A DNA stretch of 54,279 nucleotides, from contig JABMQY010000033.1 of NCBI GenBank assembly GCA_013202975.1, forward strand, positions 1-54,279. The letters run 5' to 3'. Below are positions 7,259 to 15,195 of the stretch, piece after piece. The position numbers were made by a program, and so were the translations under genes. The stretch is from Candidatus Saganbacteria bacterium (GTDB taxonomy: Bacteria; Margulisbacteria; WOR-1; XYC2-FULL-46-14). The notes under the pieces are model-generated. The model saw only the letters and a list, made by a program, of their open reading frames with translations. It made no database searches and was not told where the DNA came from. Position 1 is the first letter of the stretch. Each line of letters begins with the position of its first letter.

Positions 7259-9311
7259 AAGATAATCGAAAGGTCGTCCCGGCTCCCACAACACTCTTTA
7301 CAGATATATCAGCGCCATGTTCCTTTACAATCCGATATGTGATCGAAAGCCCAAGGCCGGTCCCTTCGTGACGGCTGCTATAGAATGGATCAAAGATCTT
7401 TTCAATGTTTTCCTTTGGAATTCCGGTACCGGTATCAGACAATTCAACAACTACCTTTATAAGAGGATCATCTTCAACTTTTTCTGAATAGGTTTTGATG
7501 CTCAAGGTTCCGCCGTCCTTCATCGCGTGTCCGGCATTTTCCATTAGGTTGATAAAAACCCGCTCAATATCTTCTGAAACACCCTTTATAGCCGGGATTG
7601 TCTGCAAATCCTTCTTGATATTAATCAATTCATTTGTATGCGCAAGGGGAATGGTCTCTTCAATAATCGGGTTAAGATCAATCATTTTTTCCGATTTGGT
7701 CTTTTCATCCCTGGCCAGGCCCAGGACCTTTTCTACAATATTCTCAATCCGGTCAACATGTCTTACATATTTGTCGCGAAAATTATCAAGGTATTCTGAA
7801 TCCCGTGGTTTTTTGGGTAAAAGCTCTAATCCCGAGCGGATGACACCCAGGGGATTGCGTATTTCATGGGTTACACCGGCAGTTAATGTTCCAAGTGAGG
7901 CCAGGCGCTGCGAGCGATAGAGGACCTTTTCTGCATCAATTAATTTTCTCTCGGATTGTTCAAATTGCTTCTGGACTTCTTCGTAGGGCTTAATGATATA
8001 TTCCAGCGCAATTCCAATGTACTCGGATATAGTTTTAAAAAGATCAAAATCTTGTCTAGTGTACTCGTCTTCAGAACGCTTCTTGCCGATGATTACCAGA
8101 GCCAAGACCTTTCCTTCGCTCAACGAAGGAATGGCCAATTGATCCGCCATGTTTACGATATCATTTTTGCTAATAACCTGGCCAATTATAGGATCGTCAT
8201 TTAGTATTATTGATTCCGGAATCGGTTCCAGTTTTTTTGTGTCCCATTCAACCAGTCTCTCACTGTAGCTTTCTACAAAAAAGAAACGAATACTTTGTAT
8301 ATCGACAGTGTCAGACAGGATAGGGTAGATGTTTTTAATAATATCCGGATGGGTTAGGGACTGGCGGAATTTGGTGGCAATTATGCGCGTAACATCAGGA
8401 AAATTATATTGCGCCTTAACAAAGAACCGGTCAACCGGAGTTTGAATATTTTGACGTATTTTTTGAAAAAACTCACCGACCCAAATACCGTAGGCTATTG
8501 AGACCAGGACAAATTTCCAGTCAAGTTTATCCGAAAAAATATAAATATATAAAGACATTAACAACAGATAAATGCTGCCCAAAACAATGATGGTTAAAAT
8601 ATGGGCAAAGGCCTTTCCTATAACAACACGGGTATTCAAAAAACTTGATTTGGTAATGGCATATGCGGTCATCGCAACAAAGATAAAAGAAGCATAGGGG
8701 CCGACCCAGATAAATCTATAATTACCAAGAAGGATAAGATATAAATTAAAGAATGACCCAAAAAGGACTGAAATGCTGATGGCAAGGAATACAAATAAAA
8801 TTCGAAGCTTAAATTCTCCCTTTGAAGAATAGTAGGCTCTTAACAAGTTAAAATAGACTGCAACCATATAAAAAGTAAAAAGGATTCCGTATATGGGGTA
8901 GGCATATCCGATCAGGCTCTCTTTTCCCCATGCCTGAAAAGCAATCCCTTTTATAAAAACATCGGGTAAAAAAAGAGCGGTCAGAATAAAAAGACTGGGG
9001 AGGTGAATCAGTAATTTGCCCGAAAGAGAAAGCTTCTTTTTGGTAAAAACAAATGAAAAATGCAGAAAAGTGGTCGCTATGATAAATGCAGCAAAAATAA
9101 ATTCACGATTCCAGAAAAGAGCCGGAGCAAGACTATCATTTAAACGAAACATCGCAATACCGATTGTCCAGAGGGCAACAGCAAGGCAGGTTATTCCAAA
9201 TACGATGCTGCTTTCCCGCTCTGTTCCTTTTTTTATAACAACAAAGCCCAGTATAAGGTCAAAGATTGCAGCAAATATCAACAAAGAATTAATTACAATA
9301 TTTTTTTCCAC
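7242..9311 (-). CDS. intact 7TM-GAF-type sensor histidine kinase
   Basis: 689 residues. The N-terminal 280 residues hold about eight hydrophobic helices of the HisKA_7TM type, followed by QTPVDRFF and a GAF-like region (about 310-430). Then come a short coiled coil, the phospho-acceptor box GVTHEIRNPL (about 472), and an ATPase domain with the N box (NLMENAGHAM), DTGTGIP and GTGLGLSI. It starts with GTG at 9311, 3 nt after the stop of the methyltransferase gene, so the two form an operon. This complete protein is a useful reference for the split sensor/kinase pairs at 31-43 kb. Confidence 0.92.
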   Translation of the reverse strand: MEKNIVINSLLIFAAIFDLILGFVVIKKGTERESSIVFGITCLAVALWTIGIAMFRLNDSLAPALFWNREFIFAAFIIATTFLHFSFVFTKKKLSLSGKLLIHLPSLFILTALFLPDVFIKGIAFQAWGKESLIGYAYPIYGILFTFYMVAVYFNLLRAYYSSKGEFKLRILFVFLAISISVLFGSFFNLYLILLGNYRFIWVGPYASFIFVAMTAYAITKSSFLNTRVVIGKAFAHILTIIVLGSIYLLLMSLYIYIFSDKLDWKFVLVSIAYGIWVGEFFQKIRQNIQTPVDRFFVKAQYNFPDVTRIIATKFRQSLTHPDIIKNIYPILSDTVDIQSIRFFFVESYSERLVEWDTKKLEPIPESIILNDDPIIGQVISKNDIVNMADQLAIPSLSEGKVLALVIIGKKRSEDEYTRQDFDLFKTISEYIGIALEYIIKPYEEVQKQFEQSERKLIDAEKVLYRSQRLASLGTLTAGVTHEIRNPLGVIRSGLELLPKKPRDSEYLDNFRDKYVRHVDRIENIVEKVLGLARDEKTKSEKMIDLNPIIEETIPLAHTNELINIKKDLQTIPAIKGVSEDIERVFINLMENAGHAMKDGGTLSIKTYSEKVEDDPLIKVVVELSDTGTGIPKENIEKIFDPFYSSRHEGTGLGLSITYRIVKEHGADISVKSVVGAGTTFRLSFNAAV

Positions 9312-9314
9312 TAT

Positions 9315-10562
9315 TTAAAACAACTTCTTTATATTCATGAATAAATTCATCTTAGTTTCTTTTTCTTCTTCAATATATACCTCTGCATCATTAAGCAGAT
9401 CATCTGCCAGCGCCAGCATCTGTTTATGGTTTCGCCGCAGCAGCTGCCATTCACCTATAAGCTCATAATAAGCACGAGAGATATCATTTGCAAAAACATT
9501 AACAATAATTAAGGTTCCCATCGGGGCCAGCAGTTTAAAAAGAGCGTTAATAAGCCGCTTAGCCAGGCGATCGCTCAAATAATCGGTTAAACCCGAGGCA
9601 TAAATCAAATCCTGATTTCCTAAGTTGTTTTCTTGTTCCGAGCTTCTTATTAAATATCTGATATCGCCCTGGATTAAATTAAGATTGAATTTTTTATTCA
9701 TATCATTTTCAATTACATTGAGATTGTTTTTTATATGAGATATCGCCGATTTTTCAAAATCAAAACAGGTAAATTGATATTTTTCGGGAAGTATTTCATG
9801 TTTTAATGAATCAATTATCTCAACCGCAGGTCCCGAAGCAACGCTCATTACCCGATGGGTATCTTTTGGAAGCTGCATGGCTCTTTTTATCTTTTTACGA
9901 AAATAAATGCGCCGGTTCATATTTGCCCGGGCAACCGGGACCGAACAGGTGTATCTGTGGATTAATCTAGAAAAGGTAGTGTCTCCTACGTATGCATCCT
10001 CATAGAGGTAATCCATCATAATAAAATCACCGGCATAACCCATCGGCTTTTCATAAATATATTCATTAAAAGAGCAGAGAAAAATCAGGGGCTGCAGCAT
10101 TTTTTGATAATAGGCCTTATGCTGTTCAACCTGGTCGCGGGGAAGCTGCTTATATAATTCCCAAATTTCCTGAAAATAGGTATTAAGCTGCGAAAAGATT
10201 AATTTTTCGTTTGCTTTAATCCAGTTGTTTGAGGCGGCCGGATCATTAATCGTCCGGTCGATTTGATCGCATTTATCTTTAAGCCCCGATAAATATGCCT
10301 TAAAATTTGTAACATATTGATGAAAGTGGGCATTTATCTGGGCCAATTCGACATTGACATCAATTTTTTTGCTCTTTAGCTGTGAAAATTCTACAGATGA
10401 AAAACTATGTTTATTTTTTAGTTTATTGACCAGCCTTGCAGAGGGGAGGATTCTTTGTGCTTCAAGCAGCCTGTAATGCGGTATAGAAATTCCCAACGAA
10501 TCTGCAATTTCCTTGACCGATAGGCCGCTGGCCTGGCGAAAAGTTAACAAATCATTTACCAT
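9315..10562 (-). CDS. HTH plus PhcB-like SAM-dependent methyltransferase
   Basis: 415 residues from the ATG at 10562. Residues 1-50 read as an XRE-type helix-turn-helix (LTFRQASGLSVKEIADSLGIS). The rest resembles the methyltransferases annotated as 3-hydroxypalmitate methyl ester synthases (PhcB family): the signature KPMGYAGDFIMMDYLYED, then NRRIYFRKKI, a SAM-binding MSVASGPAVEI and FTCFDFEKSAI. In Ralstonia, PhcB makes the 3-OH-PAME quorum signal and lies with the PhcS kinase and PhcR/PhcQ regulators. Here a kinase follows directly and two regulators face it. The fused HTH is unusual. Family assignment is by memory and not verified. Confidence 0.75.
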   Translation of the reverse strand: MVNDLLTFRQASGLSVKEIADSLGISIPHYRLLEAQRILPSARLVNKLKNKHSFSSVEFSQLKSKKIDVNVELAQINAHFHQYVTNFKAYLSGLKDKCDQIDRTINDPAASNNWIKANEKLIFSQLNTYFQEIWELYKQLPRDQVEQHKAYYQKMLQPLIFLCSFNEYIYEKPMGYAGDFIMMDYLYEDAYVGDTTFSRLIHRYTCSVPVARANMNRRIYFRKKIKRAMQLPKDTHRVMSVASGPAVEIIDSLKHEILPEKYQFTCFDFEKSAISHIKNNLNVIENDMNKKFNLNLIQGDIRYLIRSSEQENNLGNQDLIYASGLTDYLSDRLAKRLINALFKLLAPMGTLIIVNVFANDISRAYYELIGEWQLLRRNHKQMLALADDLLNDAEVYIEEEKETKMNLFMNIKKLF

Positions 10563-10572
10563 ATTGGCTGAT

Positions 10573-10601
10573 ATTATGCCATTTTTAGAGAGAAAAAACA
10601 A
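10573..10601 (-). promoter_or_regulatory. sigma70-like promoter of the methyltransferase-kinase operon
   Basis: On the minus strand: TTGTTT (10601-10596), 17-nt spacer, CATAAT (10578-10573). The ATG at 10562 is 10 nt further, giving a leader of only a few nt and no Shine-Dalgarno. Confidence 0.5.
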
Positions 10602-10619
10602 GGGGGCTGTTTTTTAAAA

Positions 10620-11183
10620 CTAGAGCGCTTCTTTAATCAAAACTTTCTGAAGCACCACAGCGTCAACCGGCTTATCAGAACTATTTCTTTCAACTTTTGA
10701 GATTGCTTCCACGATCTCCTGCCCTTCAATAACCTGTCCAAAAATTGTATGTTTATTATTGAGCCAGGTAGTGGGGGCGATGGTAATAAAAAACTGAGAA
10801 CCGTTAGTGCCCGGTCCGGAATTTGCCATGGCTAATCTTCCAACCCGGTCAAAACCGAGTTCATCGGAGAATTCTTCTTCAAACTGATACCCCGGGCCGC
10901 CGGTTCCGGTACCATCCGGATCTCCACCCTGGATCATAAAATCGGGGATGACCCTGTGAAAAATTGTTCCGTCGTAAAACGGTTTTTTTGCCAGGGTGAC
11001 AAAATTTTCAACTGTTTTGGGCGCCTGTTCGGGATAGAGTATACAGGTTATGTTTCCTTTGTTTGTTTCAAGCACTGCGTATAATTTTTCCGGCATTTTT
11101 GTTTTTCCTCCCATTGCAATTGCGATTACCGATCCGCAAACAACTAGTATTAATATAATTATGACAATTATTTTTAAACTCAT
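10620..11183 (-). CDS. cyclophilin-type peptidyl-prolyl cis-trans isomerase, exported
   Basis: 187 residues. An N-terminal hydrophobic helix (about 3-24) serves as signal or anchor. The cyclophilin domain runs from about 35 to 187 with the active-site pattern FHRVIPDFMIQGGDPDGTG, then GRLAMANSGPGTNGSQFFIT and W-LNNKHTIFGQV. It catalyses proline isomerisation during folding, probably in the periplasm. Residues LVVC near position 16 only weakly resemble a lipobox. TATAAT lies close to the start codon, so the leader is short. Confidence 0.93.
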   Translation of the reverse strand: MSLKIIVIIILILVVCGSVIAIAMGGKTKMPEKLYAVLETNKGNITCILYPEQAPKTVENFVTLAKKPFYDGTIFHRVIPDFMIQGGDPDGTGTGGPGYQFEEEFSDELGFDRVGRLAMANSGPGTNGSQFFITIAPTTWLNNKHTIFGQVIEGQEIVEAISKVERNSSDKPVDAVVLQKVLIKEAL

Positions 11184-11498
11184 TACTCTGGTTATTATAT
11201 GTTATTTGTTGTTCTAAGTCTAGGGGGATAGGCTATAGGCCGGGCAGGCAGGCGGCCAAAAACTAAAATCGTGTGAAATTTTCTCCAACATCTGACGATA
11301 TATATACAGGAAGGAGCTTGCCCCACCGCTGGCGGGGCTTGCAAATTATCCCAATTGATGTTATAACAAAACAATGAACGTCGAAGTTAATGGTTTAAGA
11401 ACTAATGAGTCTGCCTCTTAGTCATGTCGAAGCCTATTTATTTAGCCCTCAACATCCGTTAATCGCAGAAAAATTTAAAACAAGGAGAAATAATATAA
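11184..11498. other. intergenic region with the RRM gene leader
   Basis: This 315-nt gap holds the sigma28-like promoter at 11275-11301 and then a predicted leader of about 190 nt before the RRM gene. A hairpin (GCCCC 11320-11324 with GGGGC 11334-11338, inner CC/GG) sits near the predicted 5' end. Rbp genes in cyanobacteria often have long regulatory leaders; whether this one is regulatory is unknown. I see no open reading frame of note. Confidence 0.6.
11275..11301 (+). promoter_or_regulatory. sigma28-like promoter of the RRM gene
   Basis: GAAA at 11275-11278, a 15-nt spacer, and GACGATAT at 11294-11301. The next gene on this strand is the RRM protein at 11499. Confidence 0.65.
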
Positions 11499-11768
11499 AT
11501 GAAAAGTATATTTGTAGGTAATTTACCATGGTCAGTAAAAGACGCCGATTTAGAAGCAAAGTTTGCTGAATTCGGTCAGGTCAATTCTGCCAGAATAATT
11601 ACTGATAAAATGACTGGAAAACCCAGAGGCTTTGGATTTGTTGATATGGAAGATGCTGACGCTCAAAAAGCCATTGATGCCCTTCAGGGCTATCAGTGGG
11701 ACGGGCGTGAGATCACCTGTAACGAAGCTAAACCTAAGTCAGATCGACCAAGACGCGATTCGTTTTAG
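11499..11768 (+). CDS. RRM-domain RNA-binding protein
   Basis: 89 residues forming one RNA recognition motif: RNP2 (IFVGNL, 4-9) and RNP1 (KPRGFGFVDM, about 45-54), followed by a short basic, Ser/Asp-tipped tail. It resembles the small Rbp proteins of cyanobacteria and related phyla, which bind mRNA and often respond to cold. Shine-Dalgarno AAGGAG precedes the ATG. It is monocistronic, between a sigma28-like promoter with a long leader and a strong intrinsic terminator. Confidence 0.95.
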   Translation: MKSIFVGNLPWSVKDADLEAKFAEFGQVNSARIITDKMTGKPRGFGFVDMEDADAQKAIDALQGYQWDGREITCNEAKPKSDRPRRDSF

Positions 11769-11780
11769 TCACTGACTCTT

Positions 11781-11820
11781 AAGTCCCTCCGGTTTTTATA
11801 ATCGGAGGGGCTTTTTTTTT
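11781..11820 (+). terminator. intrinsic terminator after the RRM gene
   Basis: The stem AAGTCCCTCCG / CGGAGGGGCTT, with an AT-rich loop, is followed by nine T (11812-11820). Confidence 0.9.
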
Positions 11821-11841
11821 GCCTCCTCAACAAAATCAACT

Positions 11842-11868
11842 GAAATTATTTAAGTAACTGCACGAAAT
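11842..11868 (+). promoter_or_regulatory. sigma28-like promoter of the 11881 gene
   Basis: GAAA at 11842-11845, a 15-nt spacer, and CACGAAAT at 11861-11868. The ATG at 11881 lies 12 nt beyond, leaving a leader of about 5 nt. Confidence 0.65.
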
Positions 11869-11880
11869 TATATACAGGTT

Positions 11881-12981
11881 ATGACAAAAGTTTTTCTTGA
11901 TAAACCAAGACATTGGTCAAAAATCGAGCCTGTTACATTAAAAATAATAGGGCGCAGCGTGCCAGATGCCTTTGGTAGAAGGTTTATAACTGCCGATGCG
12001 CTAAACGAGGTCAAAGAGACAGGTACACCAGCATTCCTGACCAGGAACGGCGTCATCGTTAACAAAAACTATGAACCAAAATTAGTACAACTGCCGACAA
12101 TAAATCTTAGAATGAGCCAACACAGCACTGATTATCACCTTGATAGTTATAGAACCATTTTTGTTTCCTACTATGAGTTGAGTCTATTAGCAGGAGCCAA
12201 CCACCTGCGCCCCGAAGATCTGGGCCACAATATGTTTATTGTTCCAAAAATCAGGCGCAATAGTTTTGATATCCCTGTTCATTTTCTTTGGCAGGAGGCT
12301 TTAACTGCTCAGTGGGCATATGACTTTGAAAGCTGGATCAGGGGAGAGGGGGACATGATTACTCCCAACAAAATATCTTGGCCGGTATCTATCCGGGGAA
12401 AATTTACCTTGCCCCTTCTTTTGACCTCTCTTCGTTGGCAGAGGGCTCAGATTGGGGACAAAGCCGAATTTCTCTTTTTTAATAAAAGCTCCCCTAGAAT
12501 TCAAATTACACTGGCTGGTCGAACAAGGATCCTTTCTGCATCTATTAATGAAGTACAACAATACAGAAGCACTAAGGATACATGGGCAAGTTATCGGGCG
12601 GTTTGGAACTTTAATGAACTACAAAAAGTAGAGGAGGGTTATGACGGCAAGATCAGCTTTTTGGGCGGGCGTTTTGAAAATTTATTGGGATTGGGAGTAG
12701 ACAGAACTTTTATTGCCGTAGAGGCAGAGGTTGTTGATGAAAGGATTTGTTTTTGTAAAATAGAGGGAAGGCCCTTATACATTTATTCATCTGGAATTGT
12801 CCCCCTAGCTGAAGGAAAAACTTATTATTTTGATTGTCTCAGGATTGAAAATAGTATCTTTATTGATTGTTTTGCTGACCGTAAAAAGGAAGATCACTGC
12901 GGCATACTTGAAATAAAACTAAAAAATGGATATCCCGAATATCCATATGATTATGAACGGTGGCTTTCTAAAGCGTTGTGA
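11881..12981 (+). CDS. unknown protein of the sigma28-like regulon
   Basis: 366 residues, with no signal peptide, membrane segment or motif that I recognise. The sequence is mixed alpha/beta: an N-terminal region with several aromatic-rich segments, a charged middle, and a C-terminal half rich in short beta-type stretches (about 270-340, IYSSGIVPL, YYFDCLRI). The predicted leader is about 5 nt and there is no Shine-Dalgarno. A strong hairpin follows the stop codon (12986-13006). It is likely a cytoplasmic protein; no function can be assigned. Confidence 0.75.
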   Translation: MTKVFLDKPRHWSKIEPVTLKIIGRSVPDAFGRRFITADALNEVKETGTPAFLTRNGVIVNKNYEPKLVQLPTINLRMSQHSTDYHLDSYRTIFVSYYELSLLAGANHLRPEDLGHNMFIVPKIRRNSFDIPVHFLWQEALTAQWAYDFESWIRGEGDMITPNKISWPVSIRGKFTLPLLLTSLRWQRAQIGDKAEFLFFNKSSPRIQITLAGRTRILSASINEVQQYRSTKDTWASYRAVWNFNELQKVEEGYDGKISFLGGRFENLLGLGVDRTFIAVEAEVVDERICFCKIEGRPLYIYSSGIVPLAEGKTYYFDCLRIENSIFIDCFADRKKEDHCGILEIKLKNGYPEYPYDYERWLSKAL

Positions 12982-12985
12982 ATTA

Positions 12986-13094
12986 CCCTGCGCCAAGAGC
13001 GCAGGGCGTCTATAATATAATTCTCCGAAGCCGAATACAAAGGGGACGCCTTCATTCCTGCAGCAAGACTGCAGGGTGTTCGGCGAAGGAGAAT
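12986..13094 (+). other. structured intergenic element, two hairpins with identical loops
   Basis: Hairpin 1 is CCCTGCGC/GCGCAGGG (12986-13006) with loop CAAGA. A second nested structure spans 13020-13094: ATTCTCC/GGAGAAT outer stem, GCCGAA/TTCGGC next, and an inner CCTGCAG/CTGCAGG hairpin again with loop CAAGA. GGCGTC at 13005-13010 is complementary to GACGCC at 13045-13050. No T tract follows hairpin 1. It lies between the gene ending at 12981 and the sigma28-like promoter at 13119. Confidence 0.65.
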
Positions 13095-13118
13095 AAAAGT
13101 ACCTCATCAAAATAACCT

Positions 13119-13145
13119 GAAATTTTTGAAAAAGTTGCACGATAA
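13119..13145 (+). promoter_or_regulatory. sigma28-like promoter of the 13172 gene
   Basis: GAAA at 13119-13122, a 15-nt spacer, and CACGATAA at 13138-13145. The region around -35 (AAAATAACCTGAAATTTTT) is nearly the same as at 51620. Confidence 0.75.
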
Positions 13146-13171
13146 AAATAGGTAAAAGGAGGTGAAGAAAA

Positions 13172-13528
13172 ATGACAGCACCACAAGTAAATAGGCGGGT
13201 CTATTCCGTCAAGTCGCTCTATTCTATGCCGGCTAGAATTCCGCTGAGGTTTGACCCAACTACCCCAGAAGGAAAAAGCCAAATAACTAAGGCATTTAAT
13301 ATTAAGAGTAGCCCCCCAATAATCGGCCAGCAAGACGTCGAGAAGCTTCTTCGTAATATTGTTGTTGGTAATGAACTTGATTTAGAAAAGGTCACTTTAT
13401 TGGATCGGTCATCGGCTATGGTTCTCTTTTTTATGGGCATACGAGGTGAGGACAAGAAGGATTTAGACAGCCTTATTGCGATATTTTTGGGAAGAATTGG
13501 AGAGCAGGAAGCGGTTCTTGTTTCATAA
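13172..13528 (+). CDS. small unknown protein of the sigma28-like regulon
   Basis: 118 residues. The first 27 contain no acidic residue and five basic ones. The C-terminal 60 residues look like a short alpha-helical domain (DVEKLLRNIVVG, KDLDSLIAIFLGRIGE). It has a strong Shine-Dalgarno (AAGGAGG) and an mRNA leader of about 20 nt. The last 6 nt overlap the end of the convergent amidohydrolase gene. I do not recognise a family. Confidence 0.75.
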   Translation: MTAPQVNRRVYSVKSLYSMPARIPLRFDPTTPEGKSQITKAFNIKSSPPIIGQQDVEKLLRNIVVGNELDLEKVTLLDRSSAMVLFFMGIRGEDKKDLDSLIAIFLGRIGEQEAVLVS

Positions 13529-14236
13529 CTCACAAACAACTAGCTCCTCTTTCATGGCCGAAGCTATTCGCATTTCAAAAGATCCGTCCGGACGAATTAT
13601 CATGCTTTGGCTATTAAAACCAAATCCGACATGGTTTACATAAAAAATGTAGGTGCGGATTGATCTTGCCAATGTTGTTAATAATTTTATTCTTACACCA
13701 ACATCGTACCCCGAGGCATTTAGACTTAAAATAATATCTGCTTCATCTCTTATTTTGGCAATACGCCCTTCATCTTTAACCCAAAGGTCATTACATATAG
13801 AAAGCCAAATATTTTTTCCTTCTAACGGAAAGAGGTAAGGGCTGGTTCCTGCAGAAAAGTGTCCTACTTCGTAATTAGACCCGTAGCCCTGGGGAAGAAG
13901 TTTGATTTTATCATATGTATGAATATGCTCTCCGTCCCTAATAACTGCAGCTGAATTAAAGATCTCCAGAGGTGATTCATGAAAGCGCATAAAACCGACA
14001 ATTGCCGTAATTCCTATGGTATGTTTTGCGATCTCGTCAAGTGCTTCCATATTTCTTTCTAGAAAATCAGGTCTTCGCATAATTACTTTTGGAAAATAGC
14101 CGGTAACTGCCAATTCCGGAGTAAAAACAACATCTGCATTGAGCCTTTTTGCCTTCTCAATTCCTCTTATAATAGATCTGGTGTTCTGAGGAATATTGCC
14201 AAGCAATGATTTCATCTGCCACGCTGCGATTTTCAT
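13523..14236 (-). CDS. carbon-nitrogen hydrolase (nitrilase superfamily)
   Basis: 237 residues with the full catalytic triad of the superfamily: E41 (FTPELAVTGY), K110 (YDKIKLLP) and C148 (LSICNDLW). The pattern GYFPK...RRPDFLERN resembles the glutaminase domain of NAD synthetase, but no synthetase domain is attached and no nadE is nearby. The likely reaction is hydrolysis of an amide; the substrate is unknown. It is slightly short for the family (usually 260-280). A sigma28-like promoter ends 6 nt before the ATG, implying a leaderless mRNA. Confidence 0.88.
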   Translation of the reverse strand: MKIAAWQMKSLLGNIPQNTRSIIRGIEKAKRLNADVVFTPELAVTGYFPKVIMRRPDFLERNMEALDEIAKHTIGITAIVGFMRFHESPLEIFNSAAVIRDGEHIHTYDKIKLLPQGYGSNYEVGHFSAGTSPYLFPLEGKNIWLSICNDLWVKDEGRIAKIRDEADIILSLNASGYDVGVRIKLLTTLARSIRTYIFYVNHVGFGFNSQSMIIRPDGSFEMRIASAMKEELVVCEL

Positions 14237-14242
14237 CTCTTT

Positions 14243-14269
14243 ATATCGGTAGGTTTTTTAAATAATTTC
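14243..14269 (-). promoter_or_regulatory. sigma28-like promoter of the amidohydrolase gene
   Basis: On the minus strand: GAAA (14269-14266), 15-nt spacer, ACCGATAT (14250-14243), the closest match here to the classical GCCGATAA -10. The start codon follows after 6 nt. Confidence 0.72.
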
Positions 14270-14287
14270 AGGGGATTTAGGGGTTAC

Positions 14288-14878
14288 TTAATTAGTGATT
14301 ATCTGCTTCGATACTATCTCATTATATAACCGATTAATATCCGATATATAATTATGCGAGGATTGATTATATCCCTTGTTCCGCTTTACCCGATAGGGCC
14401 CTTCTTTATAGCCGGCCAGAGAAAAACAGACCGGGCATTCTTTTGATGCAAACTTGTCCAGCCATTCCTTAATATATTTGGATGTCCCCATAATACTTTG
14501 TTCAGAATCAAAGGGATCCTTTATCCCAAGTGATTCTGCTGTAGCCGGCATAAACTGTCCTAAACCTTTAGCTCCGACAGCAGATTCTGCCATACGGTCA
14601 AACCCGGATTCCCTTGCAATCAAAGCCGCTAATAGGGCAGGGTGAACATTATTTTGCTTTGCATACCGGATAATCAGATTAGAAACCCTGCTGGCATATC
14701 TTATTCTGACTTTTTTTGTATATTTGATAGTTCTTTTATTATGACGAAGATACCTTAAGGCTGTCTTTTTGATTCCTTCCTTAATCTTTTGGGTTGAACC
14801 GGAAGGAAAGGTGGTCTTAATATTATTATCGGTGGTTTTTCGGTATATCTTTTTATTTTCTTGAGTGATCTTGGTCAC
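14288..14878 (-). CDS. lytic transglycosylase (SLT domain), no signal peptide
   Basis: 196 residues from the GTG at 14878. An in-frame ATG at 14896 lies upstream of the Shine-Dalgarno AGGAGG, which is 8 nt before the GTG, so the GTG is preferred. The C-terminal half is an SLT domain with the catalytic glutamate in LIARESGFD, then VGAKGLGQFMPATA and the later SLAGYKEGP. It cleaves peptidoglycan glycan strands. The first 80 residues are strongly basic, with no hydrophobic signal, which is odd for a wall enzyme. The sigma28-like promoter at 15169-15195 is the likely driver, with a leader of about 285 nt. Confidence 0.88.
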   Translation of the reverse strand: MTKITQENKKIYRKTTDNNIKTTFPSGSTQKIKEGIKKTALRYLRHNKRTIKYTKKVRIRYASRVSNLIIRYAKQNNVHPALLAALIARESGFDRMAESAVGAKGLGQFMPATAESLGIKDPFDSEQSIMGTSKYIKEWLDKFASKECPVCFSLAGYKEGPYRVKRNKGYNQSSHNYISDINRLYNEIVSKQIITN

Positions 14879-14912
14879 TTTTGTCTCCTCCTGCATTAAT
14901 ACTTACTATATG

Positions 14913-14991
14913 AACATAGGCCTCGCAGTTCGACAAGTCCCTCGGATCCTGAGACCTCGGGATCGAAGGACTCACGGCTCGGCGCTATGTT
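14913..14991. repeat. palindromic 79-bp element
   Basis: Outer arms AACATAG (14913-14919) and CTATGTT (14985-14991) enclose a further imperfect inverted pair, AGTCCCTCG / CGAAGGACT. The interior has CCTCGGATC / CCTCGGGATC direct repeats. It is much richer in G+C than the surrounding sequence and looks like a small non-autonomous dispersed element. It lies in the leader of the transglycosylase gene. Confidence 0.6.
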
Positions 14992-15108
14992 AAATCCAAA
15001 ATCCCAAAACCAAAATTCAAATAAATCTTTAAAATCTCAATCTTTTAATCTTTTTCTGATTTTTCATTTTATGATTCATTTGTCATTTGGATTTTGTCAT
15101 TTGTCATT
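14992..15108. other. AT-rich low-complexity spacer
   Basis: Low-complexity A+T-rich sequence with repeats of the type CAAAATCC/AAAT and TTTGTCATTTG. I see no gene here. It belongs to the predicted leader of the minus-strand transcript. Confidence 0.5.
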
Positions 15109-15166
15109 ACTTGTCAGGAAAACCGAAGCCATCTATTTGATACCCCCCATATTTTTCCTGACAAGT
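15109..15166 (-). other. 14-bp perfect stem at the predicted 5' end of a minus-strand transcript
   Basis: ACTTGTCAGGAAAA (15109-15122) and its exact complement (15153-15166) enclose a 30-nt loop. The sigma28-like -10 element ends at 15169, so transcription would begin at or just inside the stem. The RNA would be a 5'-terminal hairpin of the transglycosylase mRNA or a small RNA. No T tract follows on the minus strand, so it is not an intrinsic terminator. Confidence 0.6.
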
Positions 15167-15168
15167 AT

Positions 15169-15195
15169 ATATCGTCAAAATACATGAAAAATTTC
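15169..15195 (-). promoter_or_regulatory. sigma28-like promoter, minus strand
   Basis: GAAA (15195-15192), 15-nt spacer, GACGATAT (15176-15169). It reads towards the hairpin at 15109-15166 and the transglycosylase gene. Confidence 0.72.

Noticed and set aside
11120-11183. Cyclophilin as a lipoprotein
   Set aside because: VVC lacks a small residue before the cysteine, so a simple anchor or signal peptide is more likely.
12986-13094. Integron attC-like site
   Set aside because: No GTTRRRY/RYYYAAC core sites and no integrase; kept only as a structured element.
14879-14896. ATG start for the transglycosylase
   Set aside because: AGGAGG lies after that ATG; the GTG at 14878 has correct spacing from it.
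15109-15166. Known riboswitch (for example c-di-GMP type)
   Set aside because: I could not place any conserved aptamer motif in the loop or stems.
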